From JBIOYL01 sp044870185 (GTDB lineage: Bacteria > Actinomycetota > CALGFH01), in assembly GCA_044870185.1 (NCBI GenBank), contig JBIOYL010000028.1, positions 1 through 18,697 of the forward strand: DNA of 18,697 bases, given 5' to 3'. The translations under genes were made by a program, and so were the position numbers. This document shows, one piece after another, positions 7,461-13,597 of this stretch (its first letter is position 1; every line of letters begins with the position of its first letter). The notes beneath the pieces were generated by a model. It did no database searches. It saw only the letters and a program-made list of their open reading frames with translations, and was not told the origin of the DNA.

Positions 7461-8076
7461 TCAACGCATCGGCTGGCGGATCACCGTCTTGAGCTTGTCG
7501 GGCGCCGCGCGTCGCGGGTCGCTGAGGTAGACCTCGTGGTGCTTGCCGGTGCGTTGGTAGCCCTGCTCGGCGATGTAGTCGTGCAGGCGCGCGATCGTCG
7601 GCCCCTCCGTGGCGAAGGGGCCAACGTGCATGACCTGCGCCGCGAGGCCCTCGGCGAAGCGCCCGAAACGCAGGTTCGCGGCCGCCGTGAGCGGCTGCCT
7701 GGCCGCCACCGTGGCCTTTGCCTCCTCGACGAGCTCGGCCGTGACCCGGTCGGGCTGCATGATCATCATGGTCCAGTGCCAGGCCGCCTTGTCCGCAACC
7801 GTGAAGTCGGACATGTCAGGCACCCACCACAGTCCCTCCAGCGGCATCACGCCGTAGTCGATGCCATCCGGCGCACGCTTGAGCGCGAACTTGACCGCAT
7901 AGGAGACGGCGTACAGCGCCTGCACGGCGTCCTGGGTATGCCGGCGCCGTGTTCGGGTCGCCGTGACCGTCGATCATCAGGAACGCCAGCTCGGGCACCT
8001 GGACGACCGCGGGCTCCCGCCCCGCCGCATACAGGTGGCGCAGCTCCCGTTTGAAGTCGATCCTCGTCGTTGCCAT
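7461..8076 (-). pseudogene. GyrI-like small-molecule-binding protein, broken by a one-base frameshift
   Basis: The N-terminal half (ATG 8076, AGGAGG at 8080-8085) reads MATTRIDFKRELRHLY through LMIDGHGDPNTAPAY. The remainder (DAVQALYAVSYAVKF, GIDYGVMPLEGLWWVPDM, ending at 7461) lies in another frame. Together they match the stand-alone GyrI-like family (about 205 residues; a cytoplasmic fold that binds small hydrophobic or cationic molecules, related to drug-sensing domains). The join is at a GGG run, 7934-7936. Removing one base gives AY-Q-DAVQALY and a continuous protein of 204 residues, so the break is a single inserted base. It is either a very recent mutation or a sequencing error, since both halves are otherwise well kept. 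The two halves cannot be translated as one protein without frameshifting. Confidence 0.85.
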
Positions 8077-8130
8077 CGTCCTCCTCTCGTTCGGGTGCCA
8101 GCCGGTGGCCGCCACCTGGCCCACGGTTCC

Positions 8131-8175
8131 GCGACCGGCAGCCGGAAGGCGACCGGCAGCCGGAAGGCGACCGGC
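8131..8175. repeat. 18-bp tandem repeat, two and a half copies
   Basis: GCGACCGGCAGCCGGAAG occurs perfectly at 8131-8148 and 8149-8166, followed by a partial copy GCGACCGGC at 8167-8175. It sits in the 145-bp gap between the CBS gene and the GyrI-like gene, upstream of the latter on the - strand. I see no coding sequence or clear promoter in the gap. Confidence 0.9.
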
Positions 8176-8221
8176 GGGGCGGCGGTCGGTACGGCCGGCG
8201 CCGCGGCCCACCCTCCCGACA

Positions 8222-8653
8222 TCAGCCCGGCGGGACGCCGCCCGCCGGGACGCTGTGGAGCTCGAGCAGATCCCTGGCCGACACCATGCCGACCACCTCA
8301 CCGGCCACCACCACCGGCAGATGGCGGACGCCGTACGCCAGCATCCTGCGGGCGACCTCCCACAGCGGCGTGTCCAGGTCCACCGTTGCCGGCTCCGAGG
8401 TCATGTACTCGCCGGCGGTGCAGCCGGCCAGGTCGCGCCGGTCGGCCACGGCCCGCACGATGTCGCGCTCGGTGATGATCCCGACCAGGCGGTAGCCGTG
8501 CATGACGACCAGCGCGCTGATGTCCTTGTCCTGCAGCCTGGCGGCGGTCTGCTCGAGGCTGTCGTCGGCCGCGGCGGTGATCGCGCCGGGACGGTAGATG
8601 TCGTCCACGGTGCCGGTGATGGTCCAGGTCATGTGCAGGGTCATCGTGGTCAC
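8222..8653 (-). CDS. Two-CBS-domain protein
   Basis: A small cytoplasmic protein of 143 residues made of a CBS pair (Bateman module), which in this fold usually binds adenine nucleotides. CBS1 (about 15-70) includes DDIYRPGAITAAADDSLEQ and ISALVVMHGYRLVGIITERD. CBS2 (about 80-135) includes EYMTSEPATVDLDTPLWEV and VRHLPVVVAGEVVGMVSARD. Both G-hhTxRD-type ends, the usual phosphate-contacting spots, are present (GIITERD, GMVSARD). No fused catalytic domain is seen, so it is probably a stand-alone energy or stress sensor as is common in actinobacteria. Start is uncertain: GTG 8653 lies 3 bases after GGAGG (8657-8661), ATG 8644 lies 12 bases after it. Its partner is unknown. Confidence 0.9.
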   Translation of the reverse strand: MTTMTLHMTWTITGTVDDIYRPGAITAAADDSLEQTAARLQDKDISALVVMHGYRLVGIITERDIVRAVADRRDLAGCTAGEYMTSEPATVDLDTPLWEVARRMLAYGVRHLPVVVAGEVVGMVSARDLLELHSVPAGGVPPG

Positions 8654-8762
8654 CCACCTCCGGGCTGTGCGTTGCCATCATCCTGGCCGCGCGGCGCCGG
8701 CCCGGGAAGGGACGCCCGGCCCGCTGTCCGGGTGACCTTCGGTCCCGGCGCGGCCGGCCCAG

Positions 8763-8992
8763 CGCGAGGCGGCATTCGCCGAGCTGCTGGCGGCCGCCGA
8801 CGTGGTGTCGCTGCACGCGACGCTGACCGCCGCGTCGTACCATCTGGTCGGGGTGGCCGTGCAGCACCCGCGGGCGGTCGCCACCCGCACGCGGCATGAT
8901 ATTCGGAGGAGGCGTTCCAGACCCTCGAGATCGAGGTGGCACGGGAGGCGCTGCGGGTGCTGCAGGGTGGACGACCCCGATCCCCGGTCAAC
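8763..8992 (+). pseudogene. D-2-hydroxyacid dehydrogenase remnant
   Basis: Two pieces of one protein family lie in different frames. In frame 3 (8763-8885) the read is REAAFAELLAAADVVSLHAT, then LTAASYHLVG, the NAD-domain stretch normally reading ADVVSLHxPLTxxTxxLIG, followed at once by HPRAVAT. In frame 2 (8885-8992) it continues PHAA-stop-YSEEAFQTLEIEVAREALRVL and ends RPRSPVN, the usual C-terminus. About 100 residues expected between LVG and HPRAVATPH (the LVNTARG and catalytic Glu region) are absent. There is a one-base frame change near 8883-8887 and a TGA at 8897-8899 where a Gly is usual. The N-terminal half is not recognisable upstream; the CBS gene occupies that space. This explains most of the 473-bp gap before galK. 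Confidence 0.72.
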
Positions 8993-9126
8993 CGGCCGGA
9001 GCGGCCGCAGACGTGCGCGTCGCTGCGGCTGCTCGGGCCGGGAGGGACCACGGACGCGCCCGCCGCCAGCCACCATCCGGTGCCTGCGGCCCTGGCGCCG
9101 CTCGGGGTCGACTGGGACCCGGCGGC

Positions 9127-10287
9127 ATGATTCGGCCTGGGCGGCAGGCGGAGCTGGCCGGCGCGGCGTTCCGCGAGCACACCGGCCGCGCGCCGGAGGG
9201 CATCTGGGCGGCGCCCGGCCGGGTGAACCTGATCGGCGAGCACACCGACTACAACGACGGCTTCGTCCTGCCGGTGGCGATCGACCGGCAGGTCGTGGCG
9301 GCGGCCGCCCGGCGACCCGACGGCCGGCTGCGGCTGTGGTCGCTGCAGCAGCCCGACGCCGTGGAGCTGGCCCTGGCCGACCTCGGGCCCGGCCAGGTGC
9401 GCGGCTGGGCGGCCTACCCGGCCGGCGTCGCCTGGGTGCTGGCCAAGCAGGGGGTGCCCGTGGCCGGCGTCGACCTGGTGGTCGGCAGCGACGTCCCGGA
9501 GGGCTCCGGCCTGTCGTCCAGCGCGGCCCTGGAGTGCGCGGCCGCGCTGGCCCTGGCCGAGCTGCACGACGCCCGCCTGGAGCCGGCCGCGCTGGCGCTG
9601 GCCGCCCAGCGCGCCGAGGTCGAGGTGGTCGGCGTGCCCTGCGGGGTGATGGACCAGATGGCTGCGATGCTCGGCCGCGCCGGGCACGCCCTGTTCCTGG
9701 ACACCCGCTCGCTTGCGGTCGAGCAGATCCCGTTCGCGCCCGAGCAGGCCGGGCTGCGGCTGGTCGTGCTGGACACCCGCGCGCCACGCCGCCTGGCCGA
9801 AGGCGCCTACGCCGAGCGGCGGGCCGCCTGCGAGGCGGCGGCCCGCACCCTCGGGGTCGCCGCGCTGCGGGATGTCACACCCGCGCAGGTGCAGGCGGCG
9901 GCCGACCGGCTCGGCCAGCCCGGCTACCGCCGCGCCCGCCACGTCGTCAGCGAGAACGCCCGGGTGCTGGAGGCGACCGAGCTGCTGCGCACCGGCGCCC
10001 TGGCAGAATTCGGGCTGCTGCTGAACGCCTCGCACGCGTCGTTGCGCGACGACTTCGAGGTCTCCTCCCCGGAGCTGGACACCGCGGTCGAGGCGGCCCT
10101 GGCCGCCGGGGCGGTGGGCGCGCGCATGACCGGCGCAGGGTTCGGCGGCTGCGCCATCGCGCTGGTCCCCGCCGACCGGCTGGACGCGGTCGCCGAAAGG
10201 GTGCGGCAGGCGTTCGCCGCGCGCGGCTTCACCACACCCGCCGTGTTCGCGGTCAGCGCCGCCGACGGCGCCAGGAGGCTCGCGTGA
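9127..10287 (+). CDS. galK: Galactokinase
   Basis: GHMP-family cytoplasmic kinase that phosphorylates alpha-D-galactose to galactose 1-phosphate, first step of the Leloir pathway. Its 386 residues match the family's length. The galactokinase signature GRVNLIGEHTDYNDG is at 31-45, the ATP-binding GHMP motif PEGSGLSSSAALE at 124-136, the catalytic Asp176 in PCGVMDQMA, and the C-terminal glycine motif ARMTGAGFGGCAIAL. ATG at 9127 fits the usual N-terminus, but no good Shine-Dalgarno precedes it. Instead an open frame running through the dehydrogenase remnant stops in TGA at 9128-9130, giving an ATGA overlap. It heads a galK-galE-galT operon with no visible sugar transporter or regulator in the window. 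Confidence 0.97.
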   Translation: MIRPGRQAELAGAAFREHTGRAPEGIWAAPGRVNLIGEHTDYNDGFVLPVAIDRQVVAAAARRPDGRLRLWSLQQPDAVELALADLGPGQVRGWAAYPAGVAWVLAKQGVPVAGVDLVVGSDVPEGSGLSSSAALECAAALALAELHDARLEPAALALAAQRAEVEVVGVPCGVMDQMAAMLGRAGHALFLDTRSLAVEQIPFAPEQAGLRLVVLDTRAPRRLAEGAYAERRAACEAAARTLGVAALRDVTPAQVQAAADRLGQPGYRRARHVVSENARVLEATELLRTGALAEFGLLLNASHASLRDDFEVSSPELDTAVEAALAAGAVGARMTGAGFGGCAIALVPADRLDAVAERVRQAFAARGFTTPAVFAVSAADGARRLA

Positions 10288-10307
10288 GCGCCAGGAAGCT
10301 CGCATGA
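10268..10307 (+). repeat. 20-bp tandem duplication at the galK/galE junction
   Basis: 10268-10287 and 10288-10307 are head-to-tail copies with two G-to-A differences. Copy 1 ends GTGA, containing the galK stop; copy 2 ends ATGA, containing the galE ATG. Each copy carries a Shine-Dalgarno-like CAGGAGG or CAGGAAG. The pattern suggests that an ancestral GTGA stop/start overlap was duplicated, giving each gene its own copy. Confidence 0.9.
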
Positions 10308-11299
10308 CCCCCATGAGGCTGCTGGTGACCGGCGGTGCGGGCTACATCGGCAGCGTCGTCGGCGCGCAGCTGGTCGAGGCCGGCCACCAGGTCACCGTTC
10401 TCGACAACCTGTCCAAAGGCCACGAGCCGGCCGTGCCGGACGAGGCCCGCTTCGTCCGCGGCGACCTGCAGGATGCGGCCGGTCTGCGTGCGCTGCTGGC
10501 CGACGGCTTCGACGGCGTGCTGCACTTCGCCGCGCTGTCGCTGGTGGCCGAGTCGGTCGAGCACCCCGAGCGCTACTACCGCAACAACGTCTGCGGGACC
10601 TTGAACCTGCTGGACGCGATGCGCGCAGCCGGGGTGGGCCGGCTGGTGTTCTCCTCGACCGCGGCGGTCTACGGCCAGCCCGACGAGGTGCCGATCCTGG
10701 AGTCCGCGCCAACCCGGCCGACCAACCCCTATGGGGGCTCCAAGCTGGCGGTCGACCAGCTGATCGGCTTCGAGGCCGACGCCCACGGGCTGGCGGCGGT
10801 GAGCCTGCGCTACTTCAACGTCGCCGGCGCCCGCGGCCGCCACGGCGAGCTGCACGAGCCGGAGACCCACCTCATCCCGATCGTGCTGGAGGTGGCGGCC
10901 GGCCGGCGGCCGGCGGTCCAGGTCTTCGGCACCGACTACCCGACCGCCGACGGCACCCCGATCCGCGACTACATCCACGTCGAGGACCTGGGGCGGGCGC
11001 ACCTGCTGGCGCTGGCTGCGGCCACGCCCGGCAGCCAGCGCATCTACAACCTCGGCAACGGCGCCGGCTTCTCGGTCCGCGAGGTGATCGAGGCGGCCCG
11101 GGCGGTCACCGGCCAGCCGATCCCGAGCGTGGACGCCCCCCGGCGGCGCGGGGACCCGCCGGTCCTGGTCGCCTCCAGCCGCAAGATCGCCGACGAGCTC
11201 GGCTGGGCCCCCGACAAGCCCGACCTGACCACCATGATCGCGGACGCCTGGGCCTGGCTGCAGGCGCACGCCCCCGAGCAGACGAAAGGGCCGGCATGA
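10304..11299 (+). CDS. galE: UDP-glucose 4-epimerase
   Basis: Extended short-chain dehydrogenase/reductase that interconverts UDP-galactose and UDP-glucose with tightly bound NAD, regenerating the UDP-glucose used by GalT. It has 331 residues, normal length. The Rossmann motif TGGAGYIGS is at 9-17, then VTVLDNLSKGH. The catalytic site is SSTAAVYG (Ser/Thr near 118-119) and Y143-x3-K147 in NPYGGSKLAVDQL. SLRYFNVAGA and the substrate-region GTDYPTADGTPIRDYIHVED (209-228) are classical GalE. ATG 10304 lies 5 bases after AGGAAG; an in-frame ATG at 10313 directly before RLLVTGG is possible. Its stop overlaps the galT start (ATGA), so galE and galT are probably translationally coupled. Confidence 0.96.
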   Translation: MTPMRLLVTGGAGYIGSVVGAQLVEAGHQVTVLDNLSKGHEPAVPDEARFVRGDLQDAAGLRALLADGFDGVLHFAALSLVAESVEHPERYYRNNVCGTLNLLDAMRAAGVGRLVFSSTAAVYGQPDEVPILESAPTRPTNPYGGSKLAVDQLIGFEADAHGLAAVSLRYFNVAGARGRHGELHEPETHLIPIVLEVAAGRRPAVQVFGTDYPTADGTPIRDYIHVEDLGRAHLLALAAATPGSQRIYNLGNGAGFSVREVIEAARAVTGQPIPSVDAPRRRGDPPVLVASSRKIADELGWAPDKPDLTTMIADAWAWLQAHAPEQTKGPA

Positions 11300-12399
11300 G
11301 CCAAGCTGACCTCCAGGCGACCAAGACCAGCATCCGGCTCGCTGACGGCCGCGAGCTCATCTACTACGACGAGGACCCGGGCGTCGAGCGGGCGGCCGTG
11401 GACAGCCGCGACCTGGGCCGAGCCATCACCCGCTCGGAGATCCGCCACGACCCGCTGCTCGACGAGTGGGTGGTGGTCGCCTCCCACCGCCAGGACCGCA
11501 CCCACCTGCCCCCGGCCAAGCTGTGCCCGCTGTGCCCCTCCACCCCCACCCACAAGACCGAGATCCCAAGCCCCGACTACGACGTGGTCGTGTTCGAGAA
11601 CCGCTTCCCCTCGCTCACCACCGCCAGCAGCGGCGTCGTGCCGGCCGACGGCGACGAGCTGGTGCCCCGGCGCCCCGGCGTCGGCCGCTGCGAGGTCGTC
11701 TGCTTCACCGCCGACCACGGCGGCTCGCTCGGCGGCCTGCCGAGCAGCCGCCTGCGCACCGTGGTCGACGTGTGGGCCGACCGCACCGCCGAGCTCGGCA
11801 CCATCCCCGGGGTCGAGCAGGTCTTCCCGTTCGAGACCCGCGGCGAGGAGATCGGCGTCACCTTGCACCACCCACACGGGCAGATCTACGCCTACCCGTT
11901 CGTCGCCCCCCGCACCGCGCAGATGCTCGCCTCCGCGCGGCGCTATCGCGACCGGACGGGCCGCTGCCTGTTCTGCGCGGTGGTGGCCGCCGAGCAGCAG
12001 GCGGCGGTGCGAATGCTCAGCCACGCCGCCGGCTGGGTCGCGTTCGTGCCGGCGGCGGCGCGCAGGCCTTTCGAGGTCCACCTGTACCCGACCCGCCACC
12101 TGCCGGACCTGCCGGCGCTGGACGACGGCGAGCGCGACGGCCTGGTGGTGCTGCTGCAGGACGTGCTGGCCCGCTTCGACGGCCTGTTCGACCTGCCCAT
12201 GCCGTACATGGCGACCTGGCATCAGGCGCCGGTGCGCCGCGACCGCGACCTCGCCCACCTGCACCTGGAGGTCTTCTCGATCCGCCGGGCCGCCAACAAG
12301 CTCAAGTACCTCGCCTCCAGCGAGTCCGGCGCCGGCGTGTTCATCAACGACATCGGCGCCGAGCGCGCCGCCGAGCTGCTCCGGCAAGCCGCCGACTGA
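11296..12399 (+). CDS. galT: Galactose-1-phosphate uridylyltransferase
   Basis: HIT-superfamily enzyme transferring UMP from UDP-glucose to galactose 1-phosphate, yielding UDP-galactose and glucose 1-phosphate. It is 367 residues long. N-terminal domain: IRHDPLLDEWVVVASHRQDR, a zinc-type CPLCPS (77-82), VFENRFPSL, and the active-site HHPHGQIYAY (191-200), where by family knowledge the second His of HPHGQ (His194) becomes uridylylated. C-terminal domain: CLFC, RPFEVHLYPTRHLPDL, and HLHLEVFSIRRAANKLKYLAS. All key residues seem present, so the enzyme should be active. It is the last gene of the gal operon, overlapping galE by 4 bp and followed by an inverted repeat before the convergent hemerythrin gene. 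Confidence 0.96.
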   Translation: MSQADLQATKTSIRLADGRELIYYDEDPGVERAAVDSRDLGRAITRSEIRHDPLLDEWVVVASHRQDRTHLPPAKLCPLCPSTPTHKTEIPSPDYDVVVFENRFPSLTTASSGVVPADGDELVPRRPGVGRCEVVCFTADHGGSLGGLPSSRLRTVVDVWADRTAELGTIPGVEQVFPFETRGEEIGVTLHHPHGQIYAYPFVAPRTAQMLASARRYRDRTGRCLFCAVVAAEQQAAVRMLSHAAGWVAFVPAAARRPFEVHLYPTRHLPDLPALDDGERDGLVVLLQDVLARFDGLFDLPMPYMATWHQAPVRRDRDLAHLHLEVFSIRRAANKLKYLASSESGAGVFINDIGAERAAELLRQAAD

Positions 12400-12407
12400 C
12401 ACGCCGG

Positions 12408-12480
12408 CGGCTGCGGCGCCCCGGGGGCGCCTCCTCCCGCGTCTGCTCTGGTTCTTCTGACATCCAGGCGGCCGCAGCCG
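12408..12480. terminator. Inverted-repeat element after galT, possible terminator
   Basis: A 10-bp perfect inverted repeat (CGGCTGCGGC 12408-12417, GCCGCAGCCG 12471-12480) encloses a tight hairpin GGCGCC-CCGGG-GGCGCC (12415-12431). It occupies the 117-bp gap between the convergent galT and hemerythrin genes, where a bidirectional terminator would be useful. No clear T-run follows; TTCTTCT at 12452-12458 is the nearest. Arms of the two structures overlap, so they are mutually exclusive. Confidence 0.4.
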
Positions 12481-12516
12481 ATCACCGCGTTGCGCCGGAC
12501 GGCAGGCGCTGGAGCG

Positions 12517-13248
12517 TCACGCCGGCTGCCAGCGCCGCTCGGCGTCGTAGCGGGGCCGCAGCACCCGGCGATACACCAGGTGGGCCGGGCGGGGGAGCTC
12601 GGCCATGACCGCGGCGGCGTCCTCGTCGCTGGCATCGTCGAGCACCCAGGTCAGGAACTCGGGCCGTTCCCGAGGCGGGCGCCGTCGCCGCTCGGTGAGC
12701 AGGAACGCGCGCCACTCGCGGCGGGACAGGTGCCGTTCGAGCAAGGGGAACACGTGCTGCTCCTCATGGTCGAGATGCCCACCAAGGACCTCGCCGAGCG
12801 CACGCGCGGCCGTGGCCACGCCGACGCCGCTGGCCAGGGCGGCGTCGACCGCTTGGATCGCTGCGGTCAGGCCGCGGTGCTCGGCGACCATGAGGTCGAC
12901 CTGGTGGAGGTCCTGGGCGTCGGTCAGATGGCCTCGCAGTACGGGCCACAGGTCGTCGTCCTCGGCGGCGTGGTGGACCTGCAGGGTCTGACGGAACGTG
13001 ACCCAGCCCTTCGGCACGGCGTGTGGCCCACCGCCGGGACGCTCGAGCTGCGGGGCGAGGGACTCCAGGCGGGCCGCGTCACGGCGCAGCCCGGCGTGGA
13101 TGGCCCGCATGAAGCCGAGGTCGGCCGGCCGGTCGTCGTCGCGGGCCTGCTGTCGTCGCCTGACCCGCCGGGCGGTGAGCATCGTCAGGCCGGCTGCGAC
13201 GACCAGCAGGAGCGCCAACGGCGGGCGTCTGCGTGGTGCTGTGGCCAT
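12517..13248 (-). CDS. Membrane-anchored hemerythrin-like (HHE domain) protein
   Basis: 243 residues. An N-terminal hydrophobic helix (about 10-25, PLALLLVVAAGLTML) flanked by Arg-rich stretches anchors the protein, followed by a hemerythrin-type four-helix domain (about 43-175). Candidate di-iron ligands are His51 (AIHAGLRRD), His92/93 and Glu96 (VHHAAEDDDLWP), Glu123-His124 (VAEHRGL), and His158/His161/Glu162-163/His165 (GHLDHEEQHVFP). That is a full HHE ligand pattern. Members bind O2 or NO or sense redox state, but the role here is not visible. After the domain a conserved-looking tail holds RPEFLTWVLDDASDEDAA and ends in LVYRRVLRPRYDAERRW. ATG 13248 has GGGAGG 4 bases upstream (13253-13258). 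Topology is ambiguous because both helix flanks are basic. Confidence 0.87.
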   Translation of the reverse strand: MATAPRRRPPLALLLVVAAGLTMLTARRVRRRQQARDDDRPADLGFMRAIHAGLRRDAARLESLAPQLERPGGGPHAVPKGWVTFRQTLQVHHAAEDDDLWPVLRGHLTDAQDLHQVDLMVAEHRGLTAAIQAVDAALASGVGVATAARALGEVLGGHLDHEEQHVFPLLERHLSRREWRAFLLTERRRRPPRERPEFLTWVLDDASDEDAAAVMAELPRPAHLVYRRVLRPRYDAERRWQPA

Positions 13249-13429
13249 ACGGCCTCCCTTCCCGAAAGTGGTGCGCCTGGGTGTGGGGCGCCACTGACGG
13301 CGCTACGTCTACCACGCGATCGGCCAGTTCAGGCAGGTCGTCGACCTGTCGTCTCCTCGCGGCGGGACGGCGGGTCGGCAAGCTCGGACGGCGGCCGGCC
13401 TGGAGGCTGCACGACGCCTCAGGAGCCCT

Positions 13430-13597
13430 CGCCAGGGTGATCAGGCCGCTGTCGTATGCGGTCACGACGACCTGGGCGCGGTCGCGGAGGTTGAGCTTGG
13501 CGAGGATCCGCCCGACATGGGTCTTCACCGTCTGCTCGGCCAACACCAGCGTCTCGGCGATCTCGCCATTGGACAGCCCGCGCGCGATCAGCTTGGC
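13430..13597 (-). pseudogene. LuxR-type response regulator remnant (helix-turn-helix only)
   Basis: About 55 residues, AKLIARGLSNGEIAETLVLA then EQTVKTHVGRILAKLNLRD then RAQVVVTAYDSGLI, are a textbook GerE/LuxR DNA-binding C-terminus of a NarL-family response regulator. The receiver domain and the start of the helix-turn-helix, about 150-165 residues, are missing. The fragment begins within 10 bases of the kinase stop (13588-13590), in a different frame, so a deletion has joined the kinase end to the regulator end. No start codon serves the fragment except a GTG at 13546 inside the motif. The frame then runs on without a stop to 13079, over the hemerythrin start, as meaningless Arg/Pro-rich sequence. 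This accounts for most of the gap 13249-13587; nothing else is seen there. Confidence 0.82.

Noticed and set aside
8131..8175. CRISPR-like array
   Set aside because: Copies are immediately adjacent with no spacers and only two and a half units; a simple tandem repeat.
8654..8760. Promoter for the CBS-domain gene
   Set aside because: No recognisable -35/-10 pair on the - strand in this GC-rich stretch.
13079..13546. A 155-residue protein starting at GTG 13546 on the - strand
   Set aside because: Only the first about 36 residues are LuxR-like, and the GTG cuts the helix-turn-helix. The rest is low-complexity readthrough over the hemerythrin start.
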